A DNA stretch of 64,000 nucleotides from Lachnospiraceae bacterium UBA1759 (GTDB lineage Bacteria; Bacillota; Clostridia; Lachnospirales; Lachnospiraceae): assembly GCA_002315555.1 (NCBI GenBank), contig DCHF01000055.1:1-64000 (forward strand). The letters are read 5' to 3'. Position numbers and translations under genes: made by a program. Positions 25,287-34,076 of the stretch are shown one piece after another (within the stretch, counting starts at the first letter, position 1; the number at the start of each line of letters is the position of its first letter). The notes beneath the pieces were generated by a model, which had not been told where the DNA came from, did no database searches, and was given only the letters and a program-made list of their open reading frames with translations.

Positions 25287-26404
25287 AGACAATCGGTATT
25301 ATTTTAGCAGGCGGCAATAACAAGAGAATGAAGGAGCTGACCGCAAAGCGTGCCATTCCGGCAATGCCCATGGCAGGTACTTACCGTGCCATCGACTTCG
25401 TTCTTACCAATATGGCAAATTCTCATATCAGCAAGGTGGCTGTACTGACTCAGTACAATACCAAGACCCTGAATGAGCATCTGAACTCCTCCAAGTGGTG
25501 GGATTTTGGCCGTAAGCAGGGTGGTCTGTTCATTTATCATCCGACCATCACGCCCGAAAACTCCAACTGGTATCGCGGAACCATCGATTCCATGTATCAG
25601 AACATTCACTTCCTGAAGGATTGCCATGAGCCCTACGTTGTAATCGCATCCGGCGACGGTATCTACCAGCTGGACTACAATAAGGTTCTGGAATATCACG
25701 TTCAGAAGCGCGCCGATATCACCATGGTCACCACGAATCTGCAGGACTGGGAAGAGTCCGGCCGTTTCGGTCAGGTCATCACGGATGAAGACGGCCGTGT
25801 TCGTGAATTTGAAGAGAAGCCGATGATCGAAGCTACCCGCGAAGTTAACTGCGGTATCTACATCATCAGAAGAAGACTTCTCATCGAACTCCTGGAGAGC
25901 TGCATTGCGGAAGACCGTTATGACTTCGTTCGTGACATCATCATCCGTTACCGCAGCCTGAAGAGAATCTACGCATATCATCTGGACAGTTACTGGAGCA
26001 ACGTCTCCTCCGCTTATTCTTACTTCAAGACCAACATGGATTTCCTGAAGCATGATGTACGTGAGCACTTCTTCAAGGGTGAGACCGCAGTTATGACCAA
26101 GGTCAATGACTTCCCGCCGGCAAAGTACAATCCGGGAAGCAGTGTAAAGAACAGCCTTATCGCCAGCGGCACGATCGTCAACGGTAAGGTCGAAGACTCC
26201 GTCGTCTTCAAAAAGTCTTTCATCGGCAGCAATTGCGTCATTAAGAATTCCATTATTCTGAATGATGTTTACATCGGCGATAACACCGTCATTGAGAACT
26301 GCATCGTTGAGAGCCATAATACGATTTACGCGAACTCCACTTATATCGGAGATCCGGATAATGTCCGCATCGTAATCGAAAGCAATAACCGCTACATTAT
26401 CTAA
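25283..26404 (+). CDS. glgD: glucose-1-phosphate adenylyltransferase regulatory subunit
   Basis: A 373-residue GlgC paralogue. The nucleotide loop is altered (ILAGGNNKRM in place of GGQGSRL), as expected for the GlgD regulatory subunit, which has weak activity by itself but raises that of GlgC. The beta-helix tail is present (SLIASGTIVNGKVEDSVVF). Translation is coupled to glgC by ATGA. The glgC-glgD pair is typical of Clostridia and Bacilli. Confidence 0.95.
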   Translation: MKTIGIILAGGNNKRMKELTAKRAIPAMPMAGTYRAIDFVLTNMANSHISKVAVLTQYNTKTLNEHLNSSKWWDFGRKQGGLFIYHPTITPENSNWYRGTIDSMYQNIHFLKDCHEPYVVIASGDGIYQLDYNKVLEYHVQKRADITMVTTNLQDWEESGRFGQVITDEDGRVREFEEKPMIEATREVNCGIYIIRRRLLIELLESCIAEDRYDFVRDIIIRYRSLKRIYAYHLDSYWSNVSSAYSYFKTNMDFLKHDVREHFFKGETAVMTKVNDFPPAKYNPGSSVKNSLIASGTIVNGKVEDSVVFKKSFIGSNCVIKNSIILNDVYIGDNTVIENCIVESHNTIYANSTYIGDPDNVRIVIESNNRYII

Positions 26405-26439
26405 GCACTACCGGCGGTTAGTGGAAGGAAGGAATACAA

Positions 26440-26721
26440 ATGAATATCACAGATGTAAGAGTACGCATCGTGGAAAAAGAAGGGAAAATGCGTGCAGTCG
26501 CATCGATCACCCTGGACAATGAGTTTGTTGTGCACGACATCAAGGTCATTGAGGGCGATAACGGACTGTTTATCGCGATGCCGTCCCGCCGTTCGGCCGA
26601 CGGTCAGTTCCGCGATGTGGCGCATCCAATCAATACCGAAACGCGTACTTCTTTACAGCAGTTGATCCTGGACAAATATGAACAGGAGAAGGAACGTTCC
26701 GTAGTGGAAGAAGACTACTGA
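26440..26721 (+). CDS. spoVG: SpoVG, RNA/DNA-binding regulator
   Basis: A 93-residue protein. It shows the conserved SpoVG core (MNITDVRVRIVEKEGKMRAV, then VVHDIKVIEGDNGLFIAMPS and FRDVAHPIN) and a charged C-terminal helix. SpoVG proteins affect septation, sporulation and capsule or toxin gene expression as site-specific nucleic-acid binders. A GGAAGGAAGG site precedes the start. It follows glgD by 35 bp, so may be co-transcribed, and ends at a terminator. The glycogen link may be accidental. Confidence 0.95.
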   Translation: MNITDVRVRIVEKEGKMRAVASITLDNEFVVHDIKVIEGDNGLFIAMPSRRSADGQFRDVAHPINTETRTSLQQLILDKYEQEKERSVVEEDY

Positions 26722-26746
26722 CGGATCGGATTTCCTGATGAACAGG

Positions 26747-26783
26747 AAGGGGAATGGCTTGACCATTCCCCTTCTTTGTTTTA
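26747..26783 (+). terminator. terminator after spoVG
   Basis: AAGGGGAATGG / CCATTCCCCTT perfect stem with a CTTGA loop and a T-rich tail. Confidence 0.9.
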
Positions 26784-26917
26784 TACTTTACGCGGACATT
26801 ATTGTATGTCCGGGGATGAAAAAGACAAACGACAGGACTCCGGCGCGTGTGCGGCGGGGCTGTTTTAGTGCATCAGGGTCATTTTCCCGGTGCGTATAGA
26901 AGATGAAGGAGGCTGAG

Positions 26918-28603
26918 ATGGCAAACAGCAGTCTGACAAGAAAAGAGATTCGAAAGAGACGCAGAAGACGGCGCAATATCATGCGTATGGCGCTGATCAT
27001 TCTGATTGCGGTCTTATTATTTGCGGGTATCATTACCCTGATCGTTCTGCTTGCAACGGGTGGAATCAAGACATCGAATAAGGAGACACTTCCCGAGGTG
27101 ATCACCACATCGGAAGGAGAGACCATTCCCACATCCACGGAGGAAGGCGAAACGACCGGGGAAGCGACCGAAAGCTCTTATGCAGCGGTTCTTGCGGAGG
27201 CAAAGCGGACCGCCGCTATGTATGATTACGATGCGGCTGCGGAGCTGATCAAGACGCAGGTGGCGGACTATCAGGATCACACCGATCTTGTGAACTTTAT
27301 TTCCGAATGTGAGGCAAAGAAGAGCCAGCTGGTCAAGTGGAAGGATAATACGCAGATCACGCACGTATTCTTCCATACGCTGATCAAGGATACCGAGGTC
27401 GCGCTGAACAAAGATACAGTCGGCACTCATGCGGATCAGTACAATCAGGTCATGACGACCATCGGCGAGTTTAACGAGATCATTCAGCAGATGTATGACC
27501 GCGGCTATGTGCTGGTGCGTCTTTCCGATATTGCATCCTTTGATACCACGACCGGCCAGATGAAATACAATGAGATCTGGCTGCCGGACGGCAAGATTCC
27601 TTTCGTGCTTTCCGAGGACGATGTCAGCTACTATGAGTACATGAACGTCACCGGCGGTTACGCGCAGCGACTTGTAGTAACATCGGACGGAAAGATCATG
27701 AACGAGGTGGACAATGCGGACGGCACCACGGATGTCGGCGCGTATGACGTGCTGCCGCTTCTGGATGAATTCATCGAAGCGCATCCGGACTTCTCATATC
27801 ACGGAGCCAAGGGCATCATTGCGCTGACCGGATATAACGGCATCCTGGGTTACCGCACCTCTTATATCATGTACGGTAATGACGATGTTTATGCGCAGCA
27901 CTACGACGAGTTGTTCAAGAACGGCGAGTTTGATGAGGCGCATGCTTATGAGCTTGCCAAGAACGAGCATGCCAAGGAAATGAATCCGCAGCAGAATGAG
28001 TGCGAGCATATCGAGCTTTCTCCGGCGGAGATCGAAAATGAGCGTGCAAAAGCGAAGAAAGTCGCGGAAGCCATTGTGGCGGACGGCTGGGAGTTCGCGA
28101 GCCACACCTGGGGCCATATGGATATGAGTACCGTCGTGGATCAGAGTACCGGTACGATCACCAATGAACGCCTGCAGCGCGATACCCGCTGGTGGGCGGT
28201 GGAAGTGGAGCCGCTGATCGGCGACACGGACATCATCATCTTTGCGAAGGGCGCGGACATCGGCTCATGGAGAGGCTACTCCGATGAAAACGCCGCATTC
28301 AACTTCTTAAAGAGCAGCGGCTTCAACTATTTCTGTAACGTCGACTCTTCACAGTATTTTGTGCAGATGTCTTCAACCGTGGGCGGTACCGGTTACCTGC
28401 GTCAGGGCAGAAGAAACCTGGACGGTTTCCTGATGTTCAAGGCGATGGTCTATCCGGACAATATGATCGTGAGCGATCTGTTTGATGTCTACACGGTATT
28501 CGATTTCTCCCGTCCGCTCCCGGTTATGGGCGTAACGCTTCCGGAAGGCTTCACGGGACTGACACTACCGGACGGCAGCTTTGTGCCGGTCACCACGAAC
28601 TGA
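26918..28603 (+). CDS. membrane-anchored polysaccharide deacetylase (NodB-like)
   Basis: A 561-residue protein. A very basic N-tail is followed by one transmembrane helix (about 22-46), a Thr/Glu-rich linker and a large extracellular catalytic region. NodB-type elements are the acidic pair in FVLSEDDVSYY (in place of the usual TFDDG) and the metal His pair in FASHTWGHMDMS. Such enzymes remove N-acetyl groups from peptidoglycan or surface glycans. I choose the ATG at 26918 because AAGGAGG at 26906-26912 lies just before it; the upstream ATG at 26903 overlaps that site. The altered first motif leaves some doubt about activity. Confidence 0.82.
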   Translation: MANSSLTRKEIRKRRRRRRNIMRMALIILIAVLLFAGIITLIVLLATGGIKTSNKETLPEVITTSEGETIPTSTEEGETTGEATESSYAAVLAEAKRTAAMYDYDAAAELIKTQVADYQDHTDLVNFISECEAKKSQLVKWKDNTQITHVFFHTLIKDTEVALNKDTVGTHADQYNQVMTTIGEFNEIIQQMYDRGYVLVRLSDIASFDTTTGQMKYNEIWLPDGKIPFVLSEDDVSYYEYMNVTGGYAQRLVVTSDGKIMNEVDNADGTTDVGAYDVLPLLDEFIEAHPDFSYHGAKGIIALTGYNGILGYRTSYIMYGNDDVYAQHYDELFKNGEFDEAHAYELAKNEHAKEMNPQQNECEHIELSPAEIENERAKAKKVAEAIVADGWEFASHTWGHMDMSTVVDQSTGTITNERLQRDTRWWAVEVEPLIGDTDIIIFAKGADIGSWRGYSDENAAFNFLKSSGFNYFCNVDSSQYFVQMSSTVGGTGYLRQGRRNLDGFLMFKAMVYPDNMIVSDLFDVYTVFDFSRPLPVMGVTLPEGFTGLTLPDGSFVPVTTN

Positions 28604-28656
28604 TCCGATGAATGCTTTCGGATCGGACGTGATCTGAAAACAGGAAGAGGGAATTT

Positions 28657-29229
28657 ATGATCATTATTGCGGGACTTGGAAATCCTGAAAAGAAATACGA
28701 TCACACGCGGCACAATGTGGGCTTTGATGTGATCGATACGCTGGCGGACCGGTATAACATCGACGTCAGCACAAAAAAGCACAAGGCGCTCGTGGGCAAG
28801 GGCGTGATCGACGGGATGAAGGTCCTGCTCGTCAAGCCGCAGACCTATATGAACCTGAGCGGTGAGAGCCTCCGCGAAGTGCTGGACTTTTACAACGAGC
28901 CGGTAGAGAATCTGCTCGTGATCTGTGACGATGTTTATCTGGACCTCGGTGTTCTCCGTATCCGCAAGAACGGATCCGCGGGCGGACACAACGGCTTAAA
29001 GAACATCATTCAGCACCTGGGAACGGACAACTTTAAGAGGATCCGTCTGGGTGTGGGCAAGCAACCCGAAAAAATGGACCTCGTGAACTTTGTACTTTCC
29101 CGTTTCACAAAGGAAGAGCAGGAGGTCTTAAGTGACGCTTACGATGCGGCGGCCAAGGCCGCGGTGACGGTATTTTCCGACAGCATCGAGGCTGCAATGA
29201 ATCGGTTTAACGGAAAGAGGCAGGCATGA
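28657..29229 (+). CDS. pth: peptidyl-tRNA hydrolase
   Basis: A 190-residue enzyme of usual length that recycles tRNA from stalled peptidyl-tRNA. The start has GLGNPEKKYDHTRHNVGF with the catalytic His, then LLVKPQTYMNLSG and GSAGGHNGLKNI. It overlaps mfd by 4 bp (ATGA); pth-mfd adjacency is common in Bacillota. Confidence 0.97.
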   Translation: MIIIAGLGNPEKKYDHTRHNVGFDVIDTLADRYNIDVSTKKHKALVGKGVIDGMKVLLVKPQTYMNLSGESLREVLDFYNEPVENLLVICDDVYLDLGVLRIRKNGSAGGHNGLKNIIQHLGTDNFKRIRLGVGKQPEKMDLVNFVLSRFTKEEQEVLSDAYDAAAKAAVTVFSDSIEAAMNRFNGKRQA

Positions 29230-32200
29230 GATTTCTGGATGCACCTCTTCACAGGATCTCGTCGTTCGTTGAGGCGGACCGTCTCCTGAAAGAGGCCAAG
29301 GGCCCGGTGCAGATGTTAGGCTGCGTGGAGTCCCAGAAAGTTCATATGATGAGTCAGGCGGGTGATTCCAAGACCCGCCTGATCGTCACATACGATGATC
29401 GTGAAGCGCGTTCTGTCGTGGAGGACTGTAAGCTGTTCTCCGGGAACGTGCTCTTTTTCCCTGCCAAGGATCTTCTGTTTTATCAGGCCGATATCAAATC
29501 CAACAACATCGCCCGTGAACGCATGCAGGTCATGCGCCGGATCCGCGAGGCCGGAGAGGAACCGTTCATCGTTGTGACGACGATGGCGGCGATGATGAAC
29601 TCCCTGGCGCCCTTTGAACAGTTCAAGGAGGGGCTGATCGAGCTTTCCGAGACTGCGATCTGCGAGACGGAAGCCATTACGGCCAAGCTGGTATCCCTGG
29701 GCTATGAACGCGTGGCACGAGTGGAAGCGCCCGGCGAATTCTCGGTACACGGCGGGATCCTGGACATTTTTGACATGACGGCGGAGAACCCGTACCGCGT
29801 GGAATTCTGGGATGATGAGATCGACACCATCCGCGTGTTCAGTGCGGAAACGCAGACCTCCATCGAACGGGTGCCGCAGGTGACGATCTACCCCGCGACC
29901 GAGCTTTTCCTGACGCAGGAACAGCTTCTTGAAGGCCGGAAACGGATCGAAAAGGATTATAAAAAGAACCGGGACCGCTTCCTGGAAAAGGATGACCTTG
30001 AGTCGGCGGCTTCCCTTCAGAGCATGATGCGCGAGGTGACGGATGAACTGGATGACCGGTATCTGAAGGGCCAGCTGGAACGCTTCATGCCGTATTTCTT
30101 CCGCGAGATGTCCTCCCTGACGGATTACCTTCCGGAGGACACACTGATCTTCCTGGAGGAGCCGCAGCGCATGCAGGACTACGGCACCGGCACGGAAGAG
30201 GAGTTTATGGAGAGCTTCCGCATCCGTCTGGAGAAGGGCATGGCGCTCCCCGAGCAGGGCAGCATCATGCGCACTGTCCGTGAGACGATGGCGATCCTTT
30301 CCACCGGCCGGACGATGGTCTTCACCGGCCTCGACACCATGCTATCCGGCATTCACGTGAACGAACGCTTCTCCATCGAATGCATGCCGCTCGTATCCTA
30401 TCGTGGCAATGTGCAGAACATGATGGCTGAGCTTAAACGCTACATGAGCCTGAAATTCAGCGTGGTCCTTCTGTGCCCGTCGCGCACCCGCGGAAGCCGT
30501 ATGGCGGAGGAGCTCCGCGAGAACGGCATCAAGGCCTATTACGACGAGGACGGCGAACGTGAGGTGGAACCCGGCACGCTGCTTGTCACCCACGGAACGC
30601 TGCACCGCGGATTCGTTTACCCTCAGCTGAAATTCATGGTCATGACCGAGGGCGATATTTACGGCGGCGAGAAAAAGAAACGCCCCAAAAAGAAGAAAGA
30701 GAACAGCCGGAAGGCACTGAACTTCTCCGAGCTTTCCGTGAACGACTATGTGGTTCACGAAAGCTACGGTATCGGCATCTATCAGGGTGTTGTGAATATG
30801 ACCGCGGACGATGTGGCCCGCGATTACATGAAGATCTCCTACGGCAAGTCCGGCACGCTGTACATTCCGGTCACGAACCTCGATGTCGTGCAGAAGTACG
30901 CGTCCGCAGACGCCAAGCCGCCTAAGATCAACAAGCTGGACAGCCCGGACTGGAAAAAGACCAAGACGCGCGTTCGCGCCGCTGTTCAGGAGGTCGCGGA
31001 GGAACTGGTCAGTCTTTACGCGAGCCGTCAGAACGGTACCGGTCATGTCTACTCTCCGGATACCGTCTGGCAGAAGGAATTCGAGGAGATGTTCCCCTTT
31101 GAGGAGACGCAGGATCAGCTCGATGCCATCGACGCCGTGAAACAGGACATGGAGAGCGGCAAGATCATGGATCGTCTGATCTGCGGCGATGTGGGCTTCG
31201 GAAAGACCGAGATCGCGATCCGCGCGGCGTTCAAGGCAGTGCAGGAGGGCAAGCAGGTCGCGTACCTGGTGCCGACCACGATCCTGGCGCAGCAGCACTA
31301 CAATACCTTTACGCAGCGCATGGCGGATTTCGGCGCAAACGTGGAACTGATGAGCCGTTTCCGGACACCGGAGCAGATCCGGCAGACCATCGGCGAATTG
31401 AAGCGCGGAACGGCGGACATCGTCATCGGAACGCACAGGATCCTTTCCAAGGATGTGGTGTTCAAGGACCTGGGCCTTCTCATCATCGATGAGGAGCAGC
31501 GCTTTGGCGTTTCTCATAAGGAGCAGATCAAACAATTGAAAAACAATGTGGATGTACTGACCCTGACGGCAACGCCCATCCCGCGTACGCTGCATATGAG
31601 CATGATCGGCGTGCGTGACATGAGCGTCCTCACCGAGGCGCCGACCGACCGTCAGTCCATTCAGACCTACGTCATGGAATACAGCGAGGAACTGGTGCGT
31701 GAAGCCATTTCCCGTGAGCTGGCCCGTGACGGTCAGGTCTATTATGTATATAACCGGGTTTCCGATATTCAGGAGGTGACTGCCAGGGTGCAGGCGCTGG
31801 TGCCGGATGCCACGGTCGCATATGCGCACGGCAAGATGTCCGAGCGCGAACTGGAACGCGTGATGCTGGCGTTCATCGAGGGAGAGATCGATGTCCTCGT
31901 TTCCACGACCATCATCGAGACCGGCCTTGATATTCCGAACGTCAATACGATCATCGTTCACGATGCGGAGCGTTACGGCCTGTCTCAGCTTTATCAGCTG
32001 CGCGGACGTGTGGGCCGCTCCAACCGGCAGGCCTATGCCTTCATCATGTACCGCCGTAATCATGCGCTCAGCGAGGACACGCAGAAGCGTCTGGAGGCGA
32101 TCCGCCAGTTCACGGAATTGGGCAGCGGTGTTAAAATCGCGATGCAGGACCTGGAGATCCGCGGCGCCGGTGCGGTGCTCGGAAATGCGCAGTCCGGTCA

Positions 32201-32750
32201 TATGACGTTGGTCGGCTACGACCTGTACTGCAAGATGCTTTCCGATGCTGTGAAAAAAGCAAAGGGCGATGAGGATTTCGCGGAGGATTTCGATACGCTT
32301 CTCGATATCCGCGTCGATGCGTATATTCCGGCCGGATACATCGGCAGTGAGACGTTGAAGCTGGAGGTCTACAAGAAGATCTCCTTCATCATGTCGGAGG
32401 AGGACAAGGAGGTGCTGACGGACGAACTGATCGACCGTTTCGGACCGCTTCCGCGTCAAACCGAGAATCTGATGGAGGTCGCGCTTCTCCGGAATATGGC
32501 ACGATCCGTGTACATCTCCGAGGTCAAGGGCAATGCGATGGAGCTCAAATTCAAATTTGTGCCCTATGCGCGCGTGAAAACGGAGAACATGCCGGTCCTT
32601 CTTGAAAAAATGAAGGGCGCCATGCGTTTCCTCCCGGGGGAGACACCGGGACTTCTCTGGCACCGTCTGAACCTGAAGGAGGCCGGAAAAGCAAATGTTC
32701 TCGAGACTTTGAAGGAAATCCTGCTGGAAATAAAGGGGTTGCTTATTTGA
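29226..32750 (+). CDS. mfd: transcription-repair coupling factor
   Basis: A 1174-residue Mfd. The UvrB-homology N-terminus is followed by the RNA-polymerase-interacting domain (around 480-560, beginning at FSELSVNDYVVHESYGIGIY) and a RecG-type translocase with GDVGFGKTEIAIRA (Walker A), IIDEEQRFGVSHKEQ (Walker B) and LTATPIPRTLHMS. The C-terminal TRCF domain is intact. The protein displaces stalled RNA polymerase and recruits UvrA. It is translationally coupled to pth. The same repair pathway appears at 45-50 kb as uvrBA. Confidence 0.97.
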   Translation: MRFLDAPLHRISSFVEADRLLKEAKGPVQMLGCVESQKVHMMSQAGDSKTRLIVTYDDREARSVVEDCKLFSGNVLFFPAKDLLFYQADIKSNNIARERMQVMRRIREAGEEPFIVVTTMAAMMNSLAPFEQFKEGLIELSETAICETEAITAKLVSLGYERVARVEAPGEFSVHGGILDIFDMTAENPYRVEFWDDEIDTIRVFSAETQTSIERVPQVTIYPATELFLTQEQLLEGRKRIEKDYKKNRDRFLEKDDLESAASLQSMMREVTDELDDRYLKGQLERFMPYFFREMSSLTDYLPEDTLIFLEEPQRMQDYGTGTEEEFMESFRIRLEKGMALPEQGSIMRTVRETMAILSTGRTMVFTGLDTMLSGIHVNERFSIECMPLVSYRGNVQNMMAELKRYMSLKFSVVLLCPSRTRGSRMAEELRENGIKAYYDEDGEREVEPGTLLVTHGTLHRGFVYPQLKFMVMTEGDIYGGEKKKRPKKKKENSRKALNFSELSVNDYVVHESYGIGIYQGVVNMTADDVARDYMKISYGKSGTLYIPVTNLDVVQKYASADAKPPKINKLDSPDWKKTKTRVRAAVQEVAEELVSLYASRQNGTGHVYSPDTVWQKEFEEMFPFEETQDQLDAIDAVKQDMESGKIMDRLICGDVGFGKTEIAIRAAFKAVQEGKQVAYLVPTTILAQQHYNTFTQRMADFGANVELMSRFRTPEQIRQTIGELKRGTADIVIGTHRILSKDVVFKDLGLLIIDEEQRFGVSHKEQIKQLKNNVDVLTLTATPIPRTLHMSMIGVRDMSVLTEAPTDRQSIQTYVMEYSEELVREAISRELARDGQVYYVYNRVSDIQEVTARVQALVPDATVAYAHGKMSERELERVMLAFIEGEIDVLVSTTIIETGLDIPNVNTIIVHDAERYGLSQLYQLRGRVGRSNRQAYAFIMYRRNHALSEDTQKRLEAIRQFTELGSGVKIAMQDLEIRGAGAVLGNAQSGHMTLVGYDLYCKMLSDAVKKAKGDEDFAEDFDTLLDIRVDAYIPAGYIGSETLKLEVYKKISFIMSEEDKEVLTDELIDRFGPLPRQTENLMEVALLRNMARSVYISEVKGNAMELKFKFVPYARVKTENMPVLLEKMKGAMRFLPGETPGLLWHRLNLKEAGKANVLETLKEILLEIKGLLI

Positions 32751-32767
32751 CCTGTTTATGGTAGAAT
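32739..32767 (+). promoter_or_regulatory. sigma-A promoter of the SurA/PrsA-like gene
   Basis: TTGCTT (32739-32744), 17-bp spacer, TAGAAT (32762-32767). The -35 overlaps the last codons of mfd. Confidence 0.72.
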
Positions 32768-32828
32768 TTCATAGTTAACGTTACGTTGGCGGAGCATACT
32801 CTTTAAGTGGTTCCGCAGAGGAGGTATC

Positions 32829-33956
32829 ATGAAACGTAGTTTTGTAAAATTTTCTGCACTGGTGATCGCTCTCGTACTTGGCCTTACCTGCCTGACGGGT
32901 TGCGGACTGCGCGCTGTAAACAACACGAATGAGAATACGGTACTTGTATTCGAGGGTGAAGAGATCAGTGTTGAGGAAGCAGAGTTCTATATTCGAATTA
33001 TGCAGTATGAGACCGAGGTCGGTTCTTCTACGCTGATTCAGATGTTATACGGTGATTTAAATAAATTCTGGGCATCCGATGACGGAAACGGCTACACCTA
33101 TGCGAACTATGCGATCGATGAAGCCATGAGCAGACTGGTACAGACCAAGACGCTCGTAAAGAAGGCCGCAGCCGATGGCATTACGCTTACCGCTGAAGAC
33201 AACGCGAAGGTCGATGCGGCGGTGGATACCTTTAAGGAGACCTACGCCGATGTTCTGGCAAAGTACACCTTTGACGATGCCATGATCAAGAAGTACATCT
33301 CCGAGAACGCCATTGCAAAGAAGGTCTACATGGCTATGGTTGCCGATGTCGATACCACGATGGATGCAGACGCTATGAAGCGCAAGACTTTCATCGGCTT
33401 ATCCATTACCGGCCAGAAGAGCGTTTCCGCAGATGAAGAAGCCGGCACCGAAGCGAAGGAATATACCGAGGAAGAGGCAGAAGCTAATCGCCATGCGGCA
33501 ATGGAAGATGTTCTTGCAAGAATGCAGGCCGGTGAATCCATCTCCGATATCACCACCTACTATGCATCCGTAAAGGAAGTAGCTGTCAGCTCCTTCGGTA
33601 CGCTGACCGCGACTCCTGAAGATGTTCCGGAGAAGGAAGGCGAATTCACTTCCTACAGACAGAAGGCCTGGACGATGTCCAACGGTGAGTATGCGACCAT
33701 CGACACGCAGAACTCCGGCGGCACGACCGTCTCCTACGTTCTTTACATGCAGAATGACGATGACGCCGATGCAAGAGCCGAGGCTGAAGCGGAAGAGCTT
33801 GCGACCCGTAAGGGTGAGCTGTTCCAGAAGAAGTATGAATCCGTAAAGGAAAAATATGATAATTATCGTGTTGATGACAGTGTCCTGAGCAAGATCAAGA
33901 TCACGGAAGCGATCTACGAGATCCCGACCGCGGAAGAAACTTCAGCAGAGGACTAA
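32829..33956 (+). CDS. SurA/PrsA-like foldase lipoprotein
   Basis: A 375-residue lipoprotein. The signal peptide ends at the lipobox LTGC (Cys25). The mature protein starts with a SurA-N-like chaperone segment (VLVFEGEEISVEEAEFYIRI) and is helical and acidic throughout, with a charged tail. It resembles PrsA/SurA-type extracellular folding factors. A parvulin PPIase core is not obvious; the segment around GLSITGQKSVSADEE may be a degenerate remnant. It probably helps fold exported proteins at the outer face of the membrane. It has its own promoter and a GGAGG site. Confidence 0.75.
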   Translation: MKRSFVKFSALVIALVLGLTCLTGCGLRAVNNTNENTVLVFEGEEISVEEAEFYIRIMQYETEVGSSTLIQMLYGDLNKFWASDDGNGYTYANYAIDEAMSRLVQTKTLVKKAAADGITLTAEDNAKVDAAVDTFKETYADVLAKYTFDDAMIKKYISENAIAKKVYMAMVADVDTTMDADAMKRKTFIGLSITGQKSVSADEEAGTEAKEYTEEEAEANRHAAMEDVLARMQAGESISDITTYYASVKEVAVSSFGTLTATPEDVPEKEGEFTSYRQKAWTMSNGEYATIDTQNSGGTTVSYVLYMQNDDDADARAEAEAEELATRKGELFQKKYESVKEKYDNYRVDDSVLSKIKITEAIYEIPTAEETSAED

Positions 33957-33972
33957 CAGCAATCATAGCGGG

Positions 33973-34007
33973 ATAGGGCGTTCGCAAAAAGCGGTACGCC
34001 CTATTTA
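33973..34007 (+). terminator. weak terminator after the foldase gene
   Basis: ATAGGGCG / CGCCCTAT stem extended by CGC/GCG with an A-rich loop. The T-tail is short (TTTA), so termination may be partial. Confidence 0.45.
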
Positions 34008-34076
34008 CGCATAAACATAGGACAGTGTCCGGGACCCCGGCCGCTGTTTCTGTATTTTCAGTGAGGAGATACGATC

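Noticed and set aside
30342..32663. 773-codon open frame on the minus strand opposite mfd
   Set aside because: Shadow of mfd. It is rich in His, Arg and Leu with no recognisable domain, and arises because the codon bias of the real gene suppresses stops on the other strand.
34008..34076. T-box or other riboswitch before ileS
   Set aside because: No AGGGTGG-type T-box core or long leader; only a short palindrome (GGACAGTGTCC) is present.
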